Part shown: positions 40,872-49,445 of the stretch, one piece after another
How the letters are laid out: each line of letters opens with the position of its first letter
Numbering within the stretch: position 1 is the stretch's first letter
Assembly (NCBI GenBank): GCA_963743425.1
Contig: CAVUPU010000005.1
Location: 372,001-436,000 of the forward strand
Reading direction: 5' to 3'
Origin: JAJVID01 sp963743425
Lineage (GTDB): Bacteria > Acidobacteriota > Blastocatellia > RBC074
DNA: 64,000 bases
Translations under genes and position numbers: made by a program
Notes under the pieces: generated by a model
Told to the model about the DNA's origin: nothing
The model's input: the letters and a program-made list of their open reading frames with translations, nothing else
Databases searched by the model: none

Positions 40872-41558
40872 TCAATGGTTTTTGATCTTTGCCAACTCTT
40901 CCAAGAAATTTCTGGTGAATTTCGCGAGATCCCTGTTCTCTTCCAACTCAAGTTTCAGACGTTCGAAATCTTCAGTCGTGTCCACGTCGCGCCATTCGGG
41001 GAGCAGAACCAGATTCAGTCCGGCCTCTCTAGCTCGCTCTATCGTCGCGTCCAGAACGCCGGCTCCGCCCCACGCGATGTCCTCGAAAATTCGCTTGTGA
41101 AGTTTGCGCATCCCGACGAGGTAATAACCCCCGTCCTCAGTCGGGCCGATGACCACATCGTCGTCGGTCTCGAAACATTCGAAAGCGTCGAACACGCATT
41201 CGCCCGGCAACGTAGGGCTGTCGGCGCCGATGACGACCACGGACTCGAACCCGAGCGCGAAGAGGTCGGCGAAACAGTTGGTCAACCGTTCACCCAGGTT
41301 CTCGCCGCGCTGCAGGACCATCAAGGAGCCTTCGCGCTCGACCTCTTCAAAAGCCTCCTCTTCGCCTTCGGGCGTGTAACAGAGCGCGAGGCTAAGGCCC
41401 TCGCGTTCCTCCCTCACATCTTCCATCAGCGCGAAAGTGTCGCTGAGGAACGTGACATAGAGACGTCTTGCCTCTGCGGGGCTGAGCGCGCCCAACAAAC
41501 GGGTCTTTACCTCTCCCTCGCGCGGCGCTTTCGCCATCACGACCAATGCTTCTTTCAT
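40872..41558 (-). CDS. TIGR04282-family glycosyltransferase (DUF2064)
   Basis: A 228-residue protein with a nucleotide-diphospho-sugar transferase-like fold: LVVMAKAPREGEVKTRL at the N-terminus, VVVIGADSPTLPGE in the middle, and IGPTEDGGYYLVGM. These are the hallmarks of TIGR04282/DUF2064 proteins, some of which are annotated in arsenosugar synthesis. No arsenic genes are present here, so the substrate is open. The start codon overlaps the mazG stop by 4 nt (ATGA), implying translational coupling. Length is normal. Confidence 0.82.
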   Translation of the reverse strand: MKEALVVMAKAPREGEVKTRLLGALSPAEARRLYVTFLSDTFALMEDVREEREGLSLALCYTPEGEEEAFEEVEREGSLMVLQRGENLGERLTNCFADLFALGFESVVVIGADSPTLPGECVFDAFECFETDDDVVIGPTEDGGYYLVGMRKLHKRIFEDIAWGGAGVLDATIERAREAGLNLVLLPEWRDVDTTEDFERLKLELEENRDLAKFTRNFLEELAKIKNH

Positions 41559-42376
41559 CTCTCTCCCTCTCCGCGCTCGATCCGCTTCGCCTCATCCCAG
41601 TGCTCGTCCATCTCTTCCAGCGAAACTTCCGACCAGGCTCTTTCCTGCTCGGCGATCCTTGTTTCAACGTGGTTGAAACGCCGGCGGAATTTACGGTTCG
41701 TGGCCTTGAGCGCGCTTTCAGGCTCTACGCCACTCCAGCGGGCAAGATTGGCGACGACGAAGAGAATGTCTCCGATCTCGCCGGCGACGGCTTCGTTGTT
41801 GATCTCCTCGCGGGCGATCTCCTCGCGCAGCTCACGGATCTCTTCTTCGAGTTTTAATAAAACGTCCTCGACCTTTTTCCAATCGAAACCGACGCGCGCC
41901 GCTTTCGTCGTCAGTTGAAGGGCTTCGAGCAGCGCCGGCAGCTTCGACGACACGCCGTCGAGCAGCGATTTTTCTCCCGCCTCCTCTTTTCCCTCGGCTT
42001 TTCGCTCGGCGGCCTTGATCGCTTCCCAGTTCGCCAGCACGTCAGCCGCGCCTGTAACCTTCTCACCGCCGAAGACGTGCGGATGCCGGCGAGTCATTTT
42101 TTCATGAACGCGAGCGATCAACTGATGCAGGTCGAAATGACCTTTCTCCGCGCCGATCTGCCAGTAAAACACGATTTGAAAAAGCAGGTCGCCAAGCTCA
42201 TCGCGCAGATCGTTCCAATCTTCTGCTTCGGCCGCCTCGATCACCTCATAAGCCTCTTCGATCAGCATCGGGCCGAGCGTCGCGTAAGTCTGCTCGCGAT
42301 CCCAGGGGCAGCCGTCCGGAGCGCGCAATCGCGTCATTAAATCGATCAAGTCTTGAAATGTTCTTTTCTCATTCAT
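41555..42376 (-). CDS. mazG: Nucleoside triphosphate pyrophosphohydrolase MazG
   Basis: About 273 residues from the ATG at 42376 (MNEKRTFQDLIDLM). Two MazG modules are visible. The first has CPWDREQTYATL, EEAYEVIEAAE and ELGDLLFQIVF. The second is in the C-terminal half, with EEEIRELREEI and EIGDILFVVANLARW. The ExxE/ExxD metal ligands are intact. The enzyme hydrolyses non-canonical or regulatory NTPs to NMP and PPi. It is translationally coupled to the TIGR04282 gene. The in-frame ATG at 42436 would add 20 residues and is not supported. Confidence 0.94.
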   Translation of the reverse strand: MNEKRTFQDLIDLMTRLRAPDGCPWDREQTYATLGPMLIEEAYEVIEAAEAEDWNDLRDELGDLLFQIVFYWQIGAEKGHFDLHQLIARVHEKMTRRHPHVFGGEKVTGAADVLANWEAIKAAERKAEGKEEAGEKSLLDGVSSKLPALLEALQLTTKAARVGFDWKKVEDVLLKLEEEIRELREEIAREEINNEAVAGEIGDILFVVANLARWSGVEPESALKATNRKFRRRFNHVETRIAEQERAWSEVSLEEMDEHWDEAKRIERGEGER

Positions 42377-42802
42377 TCGTTTTTTAAGATTACATTCGGG
42401 TGTTCTTTCCCCGATCACTCGCCATTCGGCATCCATTTTTATTTTAATCTGCCTCCTGCGCTGCCGCCGATTGTTATTTAGAACCGCGTTCGAGGGTTAA
42501 AAGAAAATTCGGCGCCATAACGTAGATGTAGCGTTCGCACAAGTTTAGGGTTGATTTTTTGGCTCATATGTTATTAAACTGCGGGCGTGGCTAAATATTC
42601 AGCCTTAGAAGCGATTCTATGGAACGCCCTGCAATCTAATGAAATATGAGCCGATCTTTTCTGTTACTGCTCTCTCTCAGCTTTGTAGCACAGCGATTGC
42701 TGAAAAAGGCGGAGCGCCGATACCGCGAAACATCCTCAAGAATCTGCTGGGCTTTGAGTGGGCCCCTCAGTTACCTATAGTAGTAGATAAGGAGGCTTAA
42801 TA
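42377..42802. other. 426-bp AT-richer gap before the receiver-like gene
   Basis: No convincing ORF. GGCTCATA near 42560 and TATGAGCC near 42645 form a distant inverted pair. The stretch is richer in A/T than the rest of the window and holds the candidate promoter at 42754-42781. Confidence 0.6.
42754..42781 (+). promoter_or_regulatory. Candidate sigma-70-type promoter
   Basis: TTGAGT (42754-42759) and TATAGT (42776-42781) are separated by 16 bp. They lie just upstream of a strong AAGGAGG ribosome site and the ATG at 42803, implying a short leader of roughly 15 nt. Found by eye only. Confidence 0.35.
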
Positions 42803-43237
42803 ATGCTGGCATCTGCTGTCAATAGCGCATTGCAATCAGTTTCATTTCCAAACTCGAAACCACGTCTATTATTAGTTAGTGATTGCTACGACCGCTTAAA
42901 ATCATTAGAAGCTGGTTTTAATCATAACGAATTCGATATTACGTCGGTCTGTTCATTAGAAGAGTTGGTCACAGCCTGTGACGATTGCCATGATATGGTT
43001 GCGCTTGATGTCAGCCCCGAGCAGATCGCGCCTATGCTGAAACAAATCCGGACCAGCGCGTCGCATAGGACGGCGCCTGTCCTGGTCGAAGCGACGCGAC
43101 TGACGAATGATCTCTCTCTCGTCGGATTGCTGCCGGAATATCGGGCCATGCCGTGCAGCCGTATGGAAATGCTGGCGCTTGTGCAACGCGGCGTCGCGCC
43201 GGAGACCGGCGATCCGGCGCGACGACACATACTGTAA
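42803..43237 (+). CDS. Degenerate receiver-domain-like protein
   Basis: A 144-residue protein with AAGGAGG 8 nt before the ATG. After about 18 residues it resembles a CheY-like receiver: RLLLVSD as strand 1, HDMVALDVSPEQ around the phosphoacceptor position, LKQIRTS, and PVLVEATRL as strand 4 with Thr. The acidic pair is reduced and the conserved Lys-Pro is replaced by MPCSRM, so phosphorylation is doubtful. The first half uses AT-rich codons with five TTA leucines, unlike the GC-rich second half. It may be a pseudo-receiver or a stand-alone regulator. No kinase is nearby. Confidence 0.6.
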   Translation: MLASAVNSALQSVSFPNSKPRLLLVSDCYDRLKSLEAGFNHNEFDITSVCSLEELVTACDDCHDMVALDVSPEQIAPMLKQIRTSASHRTAPVLVEATRLTNDLSLVGLLPEYRAMPCSRMEMLALVQRGVAPETGDPARRHIL

Positions 43238-43326
43238 CGCCATCGAAGTCCGCTCCCTCCGTAATGATTTCACAGGCGAGCCTCGGCGATGCTAGAATCC
43301 ATCCTCTTCGATGAAAAACCCGTCGC

Positions 43327-43426
<100 letters not shown>

Positions 43427-43449
43427 ATTCCTTTACTCATCGGAAAATC

Positions 43450-43520
43450 GTTCGTAGTCCCGGCTTCAGCCGGAAGGTTTTGATGAAGGAGACCTTCCGG
43501 CTGAAGCCGGGACTACGAAC
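43450..43520. repeat. REPIN-like element, family C
   Basis: 29-bp perfect arms (43450-43478, 43492-43520), 13-nt spacer. The arm is GTAGTC followed by CCGGC-TTCA-GCCGG. It lies between tRNA-Sec and the GHMP-kinase stop, overlapping the last codons of the kinase. Confidence 0.93.
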
Positions 43521-44520
43521 TTTTGATTTGAACCACGCGCAACCCTTCGCGGGCGATGCGGTATGGAATGATTCGTCCTCCCGCTTTGCTCAAAGCGTCT
43601 TCGACTTCGGCTTTGCGCTCCCGCTCGCAATAGAAGGCCACGCATCCGCCGCCGCCCGCGCCGCAGACCTTGGCCGCTTCGGCGCCGGACGCGCGCGCGA
43701 CCTCGATCAGTCGATCGATGAATGGGGTGGTGATTCCGGGGGCGAGTTCACGACGACTGGCCCACTCTTCAGCGAAGATCGCTCCGATCCCGTCGAACGC
43801 CCGCGCGCTCAGGGCCTCGTCGATCTTCAAGGCGGTGTCGCGAATACGCTCGAACCGGTCGAATATGCCCGGGGCGTTGTCGATGTGGCGTTTGTACATT
43901 TCCCAGTTGTTGACGCCGGAGTTGCGCGGCGCGCCGGTGAAACAAAGCGCCACGCGCCGCTCCAATTCATCGAGGTCGGTGGCGACCTCTTCACGCGTCA
44001 CGCCTTCGACCCCCAACTTGACGCGCGAAACTCCGCCGTACACTGCCGGGAAATAGTCCTGATAGCCGGCGGGGACTTTCAAAACCTGCGTCTCGACGTT
44101 GATCGCGATGAACGGGAGTCGCTCCGGGCTGTAGCGTTCGCCGGTCAATTTGTTGAGCGCCCCGCAAACGGCGATGTTGAGAGCCGACGATCCTGCCAAC
44201 CCCGCGCCCGCCGGCGCCATGCAATCCGCGCTGATGTTCAACCCGGTCGGCGGTTTGAAGAAATAGATCAGTTTGGAAATGAGCGACAGCTCGTCGTCGC
44301 CGCGCAACTGTTCAATCGAATCGGCCTCGATCTTGACGTGGCGGTCTTTCGATTCGACGACGAACCGGGAGTCGCCGCGCGTCTCGACACGGCATCTCGC
44401 GAACTGGTCGATCGCGAAATTGATCGTTTGCGAATCGTCGTGGAAGAGGTAGAGCGGCCACAGATCAATTGTGCCTCCGGCCAGGTCGATCCGCGTCGGC
44501 GCCTGCGATTCAATTATCAA
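43513..44520 (-). CDS. GHMP kinase, HddA-like (sugar kinase)
   Basis: A 335-residue GHMP kinase. Motif 1 is APTRIDLAGGTIDLWP, the phosphate-binding loop is PAGAGLAGSSALNIA and the C-terminal motif 3 is VCGAGGGGCVAFY. The layout resembles D-glycero-D-manno-heptose-7-phosphate kinases (HddA) and related sugar kinases. A heptose role would fit a cell with LPS, but no gmhA/hddC genes are adjacent, so the substrate is unproved. It is complete; its 3' end touches a family C repeat. The start follows a CAGGTGT array in its leader. Confidence 0.82.
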   Translation of the reverse strand: MIIESQAPTRIDLAGGTIDLWPLYLFHDDSQTINFAIDQFARCRVETRGDSRFVVESKDRHVKIEADSIEQLRGDDELSLISKLIYFFKPPTGLNISADCMAPAGAGLAGSSALNIAVCGALNKLTGERYSPERLPFIAINVETQVLKVPAGYQDYFPAVYGGVSRVKLGVEGVTREEVATDLDELERRVALCFTGAPRNSGVNNWEMYKRHIDNAPGIFDRFERIRDTALKIDEALSARAFDGIGAIFAEEWASRRELAPGITTPFIDRLIEVARASGAEAAKVCGAGGGGCVAFYCERERKAEVEDALSKAGGRIIPYRIAREGLRVVQIKSS

Positions 44521-44534
44521 TCAAAACCTCCTTG

Positions 44535-44672
44535 TCAGGTGTCAGGTTTCAGGTTCCAGGTTTCAGGGATTGCTCTTAACTGACACCTGACACCTCACAC
44601 CTCACACCTCACACCTGGAACCTGAAACCTGAAACCTGACACCTGAAACCTGACACCTCACACCTGACATCT
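44535..44672. repeat. Inverted CAGGTGT/CAGGTTT heptamer array, family F
   Basis: Units CAGGTGT, CAGGTTT and CAGGTTC (44535-44567) face a longer block of ACACCTG, AAACCTG and ACACCTC variants (44581-44672). The arms are unequal, and some units have diverged by single bases. It is the same unit family as 9323-9413. Confidence 0.9.
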
Positions 44673-44677
44673 GGCGC

Positions 44678-45394
44678 TTAGGGATCGCTTCCTCGACGCA
44701 TCGCGCCAGGCGTCCCCCCGCCTCCCCGGCTTTCTCGATCATGGTCTCGCTCCCCCGTCTCATGTGTCACGTGCAGCCTCTCGCTCAGAGTTTCAGGCAA
44801 GTGGATGTGCTTCGGCTCCATCTCGGGCACGCGGCGAGCGATCACATAACGCTCGATCAAGTAGAGCGCCAGAGCGATGGCGCAAGCGATCCCAAAGGCC
44901 ACCAGCACAACGATCCCGGCGCGCCTGACGCGTCCGATGATCACGCCGATGGCGCCACTGAAGGAGAACCCCAGCCCGATCAGAATCAGCGCCCACGCGG
45001 CGCAACTGAGCAACGTCAAGGGCCCGAACCGGCGGAGAAACCGCATGTGGGCGAATCCGAAGAAGATCGCGCTCGCCGTCCTCAGCCCGTAAACGTATTT
45101 GACCAGGAAGATCGAATAGATGCCGAAGCGCGCGCACAGGCGCTCCAACTGCGGTTGAGCGCGCCGATAGAAATTACTGTTCTTGATCCTCTCTTTGCCG
45201 GAATAACCGATCAGGTAGCTGATCGAATCGCCGACGAAGCCCCCGAGCGTGCTGGTGATGAGCGCCTCGCTGAAACTGAAGAGGCCGTAATGCGCGAGGA
45301 CGCCGGCGAACAATAGCGTCAGATCGCCCTCGATCATTACGCCAATGAAAACCGCCAACAGACCGTACTGCTTGATCAAATCTTCGATAAGCAT
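44678..45394 (-). CDS. DedA family membrane protein
   Basis: A 238-residue SNARE-associated/DedA/VTT-domain protein. Hydrophobic helices: LLAVFIGVMIEGDLTLLFAGVL, a re-entrant ITSTLGGFVGDSISYLIGY, the family segment FLVKYVYGLRTASAIFFGFAHMRF, and two C-terminal helices around AAWALILIGLGFSF and IVVLVAFGIACAIALAL. Members act in lipid-carrier (undecaprenyl-phosphate or PE) flipping and membrane homeostasis. The last 45 residues are hydrophilic and rich in Glu/Arg. Length is slightly above the 200-220 norm because of that tail. Confidence 0.88.
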   Translation of the reverse strand: MLIEDLIKQYGLLAVFIGVMIEGDLTLLFAGVLAHYGLFSFSEALITSTLGGFVGDSISYLIGYSGKERIKNSNFYRRAQPQLERLCARFGIYSIFLVKYVYGLRTASAIFFGFAHMRFLRRFGPLTLLSCAAWALILIGLGFSFSGAIGVIIGRVRRAGIVVLVAFGIACAIALALYLIERYVIARRVPEMEPKHIHLPETLSERLHVTHETGERDHDRESRGGGGTPGAMRRGSDP

Positions 45395-45583
45395 TGTTTA
45401 AATCGTTTCAATTCACGCCTCGCTTCAGCCGCGAGACGAACCGGCCGGGACTACTAAGCGCCTGAGCGGCGTAAAGATACTTGATGCCCCCTGACATCGC
45501 AAGCAACCGAACCTTAGAAGGAGGGGCGACGGGGGCGGAACAAAAATTGACAGCCCCCTCGACCGGCGTTATAGTCCGCCCGG

Positions 45584-46579
45584 GTGAAACCTATGACACA
45601 AACAAATGCTCCGCGACAGCCTTCTCAGGCTATTACCGACAAGTCGGCTTTGCTTGGATTAGACCTGGGTAGTAACCATATTCGTGTCGGAACGGTTGGC
45701 CATGCGGGACGGGTTCTGGCGTTCCGTCGCGAGCCTTATTCGGAAGCGTCGAGAAAGAATTCTCGCGCGCTGGCCGATCAAATCCTCTCGGTATCGAAAC
45801 AGATGATGGAAGATCAGCCCGCGACCGCGCCGGTTTCAGCGGTCGGCGTGGCGTTTCCGGGACTGGTCAATCAGGGACCCAGCCGCGTGATCGAAATCTC
45901 GCAACTGCCGAGCCTGGCGGAGATCAACCTGAGCCGGGAACTTACGCAGGCCTTCGGCGCCCCGACGCATTTCGAGAATAACGCGAACGCCGCGGCCTTC
46001 GCCGAAATGAAAGTCGGCGCTGCGCACGGCGTGAAAGATTGGCTCTATCTGCACATCGGCGCGAACGTGAGCGCGGGGCTGATCCTCGATGGCCGGCTGT
46101 ATCGCGGCAAATCGGGGCTGGCCGGCGCAATCGGGCATATGAACGTTTACGCCGAGCATCCGGGCAGCCTGATCCCGCTCCAGGCGATGGCCTCCGCCGA
46201 AAGCGTCGTCCGCCGCACGCGCGAACGGTTGGATAAAGACAGAACCTCATCGCTCTCCAAGCTCGGAGCGATGGGTGGATTCACTTACGACGACATCATC
46301 ACCCAGGCCCACGCAGGCGACGATCTGGCCAGGATGATGCTGAGCCGCACAGGGGCTTATATAGCTATGGCGGTCGCCGATGTCATCAATCTGCTCAACC
46401 TGGCGATGGTCGCCATCGGTGGCGCTCCCGCGGCGAGGCCGTTCCTCGCGGCGTCCATCGCTGAAGGAGTCCGCGAACGCGCCTTCACGGCGGCCATCAA
46501 TGATTGCCGGATTGTCGCGGCGGAATTGGAAGTCGAGGCCTCAGTGATCGGCGCCGCATTGCTGGCCGCTGAGGATTGA
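45584..46579 (+). CDS. ROK-family protein lacking catalytic Asp
   Basis: A 331-residue ROK protein without a DNA-binding domain, starting at GTG 45584 or ATG 45593. LLGLDLGSNHIRVG is the phosphate-1 loop and VGVAFPGLV the next family block. At the active site it reads FENNANAAA, with Asn in place of the Asp found in active sugar kinases (ENDANAAA). The usual zinc-binding CxCGxxGC is missing, and the GHM site is reduced (GAIGHMNVYAEHPG). It is probably a pseudo-kinase, sensor or regulatory protein and not a glucokinase. The plus-strand orientation isolates it from its neighbours. Confidence 0.8.
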   Translation: MKPMTQTNAPRQPSQAITDKSALLGLDLGSNHIRVGTVGHAGRVLAFRREPYSEASRKNSRALADQILSVSKQMMEDQPATAPVSAVGVAFPGLVNQGPSRVIEISQLPSLAEINLSRELTQAFGAPTHFENNANAAAFAEMKVGAAHGVKDWLYLHIGANVSAGLILDGRLYRGKSGLAGAIGHMNVYAEHPGSLIPLQAMASAESVVRRTRERLDKDRTSSLSKLGAMGGFTYDDIITQAHAGDDLARMMLSRTGAYIAMAVADVINLLNLAMVAIGGAPAARPFLAASIAEGVRERAFTAAINDCRIVAAELEVEASVIGAALLAAED

Positions 46580-46580
46580 G

Positions 46581-46710
46581 GAGTGCGGAATGCGGAATGC
46601 GGAACGCAAGATGACCAAGCATACTTTGCGCCCGCATCTCAAATCAGTAAGACGGAATGAAATCACCACTCGTCAGCTCTCTTCAATCCGCATTCCGCAT
46701 TCCGCATTCC
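46581..46710. repeat. Inverted heptamer array, unit GCGGAAT
   Basis: Units GCGGAAT (46583-46604) and the complement ATTCCGC (46687-46710) enclose about 80 nt. The right block touches the Xer recombinase stop codon at 46710 and lies just after the ROK stop, so it may serve both convergent genes as terminator. Confidence 0.85.
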
Positions 46711-47627
46711 TACGCCTTCGGATGCGCCTTGTCGTAGACCTCCATCAGCTTATCCATTGAAACATGCGTGTATTGCTGAGTGGTTGAAAGCCTGACGTGG
46801 CCGAGCAGTTCCTGGATCGCGCGGAGGTCGGCGCCGGCGTCGAGCATGTGCGTGGCGAACGAATGACGCAGACTGTGCGGGCTGATGTGATGAATGTCGG
46901 CGCAGAACTTCACATATTTATCGACCATCCTTCCGACCGACCGCGTGGTGATCCGCGTCCCCTGATAATTCATAAAGACCGCCGCCGGATCGAGTTTTTC
47001 GGGATCGGCTTCGGCGAGCAGTTCGCCCCGAACGCCGAGGTAATCCTGCAATGCCTTCTTGGCATGATCGCCGAAGGGCACGATGCGCTCTTTGCGCCCT
47101 TTGCCTTTGACGCGGAGGGTCTGGTTGTTGAAGTCGATGTCGGTGAGGTTGAGGTTGACCAGCTCCGAAACGCGGATGCCGCTGGCGTATAGCAGTTCCA
47201 GGATCGCGCGGTCGCGCTTGCCGAGCGCTGTGTCGGTTTCGGGAGCCTCGATGAATTTGATCATCTGCTCGATGGTCAGGTGGTTCGGCAGCTTGCTTTC
47301 GACGCGCGGGCTATGCACCAGGCTGGCCGGGTTCGCCTCGAGTACTCCTTCGCGGCAGAGGTGGCGGAAGAAGGTCCTGAGCGCGGCCACCTTGCGGTGA
47401 ATCGAGCTTTTCTTCTTGTTCTGTTCGTACAGCGCGGCCATGTACTCGCGGATCGTCAGGTGGTCGATGTCGTGGATGTCGACCTCGCGACGGAAGCCTT
47501 TGGCGTCGGGGGGCGCGACGTAGTCGTAAAACTGGACGAGGTCGCTTTCGTAATTGCGCAACGTGTGGTCGGAAGCGTTGCGTTCGTATTTTAAATGCTT
47601 GATGAAATCATCAATATATTTTTGCAT
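46710..47627 (-). CDS. Tyrosine recombinase XerC/XerD
   Basis: About 305 residues from the ATG at 47627, preceded by GAGGG; a GTG at 47639 is the alternative. The N-terminal SAM-like core-binding domain runs to about residue 95 (YIDDFIKHLKYERNASDHTLRNYESDL). The catalytic domain has the Arg in ASGIRVSELVNL, the Lys in VKGKGRKERIVPFG, HSLRHSFATHML, LGHVRLSTTQQYTH with the nucleophilic Tyr, and a C-terminal tail. It is of chromosomal Xer type, resolving dimers at dif. C versus D cannot be set without dif or a partner. Confidence 0.93.
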   Translation of the reverse strand: MQKYIDDFIKHLKYERNASDHTLRNYESDLVQFYDYVAPPDAKGFRREVDIHDIDHLTIREYMAALYEQNKKKSSIHRKVAALRTFFRHLCREGVLEANPASLVHSPRVESKLPNHLTIEQMIKFIEAPETDTALGKRDRAILELLYASGIRVSELVNLNLTDIDFNNQTLRVKGKGRKERIVPFGDHAKKALQDYLGVRGELLAEADPEKLDPAAVFMNYQGTRITTRSVGRMVDKYVKFCADIHHISPHSLRHSFATHMLDAGADLRAIQELLGHVRLSTTQQYTHVSMDKLMEVYDKAHPKA

Positions 47628-47945
47628 CGGCGCCCTCACGAAATCAGCCAGGTATCTATATCAGAGCAACAAACATTGGGACACTGTCTTCCAGATGCCA
47701 CGAGCTTGTCTCGTGGAGTTTCACGCTGGCGGCTACAGACGATCACCACCTTCTTCCAGATGCCACGAGCTTGTCTCGTGGAGTTTCACGCTGGCGGCTA
47801 CTGCAGCGGCAAACGTGAAACTCCACGACGCAAGGTCGTGGCATCAGTCCCAATCTTGCTTGGTTCGATTTAGCTCGAAATGGTTCTCATCGCGACCCGT
47901 TTGATTACGCGCGACGGCATGATAACACACTGTTTCAGCAACGAA
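47628..47945. other. 318-bp gap with direct and inverted repeats
   Basis: No credible gene. It contains two 49-bp direct repeats and a shorter inverted copy (47688-47845). The rest (47846-47945) shows nothing I can name. Confidence 0.7.
47688..47845. repeat. Two perfect 49-bp direct repeats plus inverted copy
   Basis: Copies at 47688-47736 and 47753-47801 are identical and contain the hairpin CCACGAG-CTTGT-CTCGTGG. A third, inverted and diverged copy lies at about 47815-47844. It sits upstream of the Xer gene; no att core or integrated element is visible. Confidence 0.92.
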
Positions 47946-49418
47946 TCACTTAATCGTGGCGCGCAGAGCGCGTCCTGGCGCGCTGCCCTCCTGCAATTTC
48001 CCGTCTTTCACAACCGCCACGCCATTGATCAAAACGTGTTTAAAACCTTCGGAATATTCCGTCGGACGTTCGTAAGTCGCCTTGTCGGTCACGCGATCCT
48101 CGTCGAAGACAACTATGTCCGCGTCGGCGCCGACTTTGATTCGGCCTTTGTTCCGCATCACCGTCGCGCGGCGTTCAAGCCTCTGCGCAGGCATCAGCGA
48201 CATCTTGTTGATCGCGTCCATCAGGCTCATAGATTTTTCCTTGCGGACATACTGGGCAAGAATTCGTGAGTAAGTCCCCGCCCCTCGCGGGTGGCCCTTA
48301 CCGTTCTGAAAGGCGATGCCGTCGCTGGCGATCATCGTCAACGGGCTGGTCACCGCCACGCGAACCATTTCGTCGGTGTTTGAAAAGATGATTACGCCGC
48401 CGCCCTGTTTGCGGTAACGCGCGAATGTTTCAGGCGTCAATCGTTCGCCGGTTTCAGGCCATTGCAAATCCTTGTAATCAACCCCGAGCCGCTGCTGGAA
48501 TCCTTCATCAAACAAAGCCGATTCGATGCGAGTCATCCCGGCAGTGTACGGGTAACATTCCGTCGTGACATCCAGCCCGCGCGAGCGAGCCTCTCCGATG
48601 ATCTGCAACAGCCGCGGAGTCCATTGAGTCCCAGTGCTGTTGATGTGAACGACGTGCAATGGCGCGCCTGTGATCGCGGCTGCGGCGATCACTTCGCCGA
48701 GCGCGCCGATGGCCGGTTCGCGAGCTTCGCGCAGGTGGACGTGGCACGGAGCGTTGTTTTTCGCAGCCACGCGGAACATCTCCTGAATCTCCCAATGCGA
48801 AGCCGCAGGCGTGTAAGCCGGGCCAAAGCCTACGGCGACTGCGCCACGATTCAGCCCACGTTCGATCCGATTCTTCAATTCATCGATCTCGGCCTCTGTC
48901 GCCCGTCGCGTCGCGGCGGGGCCGCTCGGCAGCCATTCGCCCTTGTCACTCATCACCGCCATCCGCGTCGGAATGTGACCGACGCTGACGCCGTAATTGA
49001 CGAGCGTCTTGCCTTCGCGCTCAGCGTACCAGCGGTCAACGTCAGCCGTTCCGACCTCGAGCTCGAACGAGCTGGTCACGCCGTCCATCGCCTGCGCCTG
49101 GTAATTTTCAGGAATCTGCCCGTGCTCATGAAGGTCAATGAACCCGGGCGCGACAACCAGCCCTTTCGCGTCAATCGTCACGCGGCCAGTCAACGCTTTG
49201 GATGTGACTGTTTCGATCCTGCCGTTGCTGACGCCGATGTTACGCACGGCGTCAAGCTTCGATTCGGGATCAATCACTCTCCCCTGAAGAATGACTATGT
49301 CATAGTCTTTCGCGGCCCCCGCGACGTGATCCCTTTTGAATCCGACCACAACGGAGATCGCGCAACAGGTCAAAGACACAAACAGAATTGACAGACGATG
49401 AAGCTGCGTCGTTCTCAT
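47946..49418 (-). CDS. D-aminoacylase-type amidohydrolase, secreted
   Basis: A 490-residue amidohydrolase with a signal peptide or lipoprotein-like leader (residues 1-28). Typical blocks: DYDIVILQGRVIDPES, VVAPGFIDLHEHGQ (metal region, with HEHGQ in place of HxH), EVGTADV, CHVHLREAREP, LHVVHINSTGT, MIASDGIAFQNGKGHPRGAGTYSRIL and the C-terminal KVGADADIVVFDEDRV. It is closest to N-acyl-D-amino-acid deacylases (D-glutamate type) and probably removes acyl groups from D-amino-acid derivatives in the periplasm. Exact substrate unknown. Confidence 0.85.
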   Translation of the reverse strand: MRTTQLHRLSILFVSLTCCAISVVVGFKRDHVAGAAKDYDIVILQGRVIDPESKLDAVRNIGVSNGRIETVTSKALTGRVTIDAKGLVVAPGFIDLHEHGQIPENYQAQAMDGVTSSFELEVGTADVDRWYAEREGKTLVNYGVSVGHIPTRMAVMSDKGEWLPSGPAATRRATEAEIDELKNRIERGLNRGAVAVGFGPAYTPAASHWEIQEMFRVAAKNNAPCHVHLREAREPAIGALGEVIAAAAITGAPLHVVHINSTGTQWTPRLLQIIGEARSRGLDVTTECYPYTAGMTRIESALFDEGFQQRLGVDYKDLQWPETGERLTPETFARYRKQGGGVIIFSNTDEMVRVAVTSPLTMIASDGIAFQNGKGHPRGAGTYSRILAQYVRKEKSMSLMDAINKMSLMPAQRLERRATVMRNKGRIKVGADADIVVFDEDRVTDKATYERPTEYSEGFKHVLINGVAVVKDGKLQEGSAPGRALRATIK

Positions 49419-49445
49419 GGCTCTTTTCCTTTGTGAGTCTGAAAT

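Noticed and set aside
47688..47801. Direct repeats as attachment sites of an integrated element
   Set aside because: They are only 65 bp apart, enclose no genes, and a third inverted copy exists.
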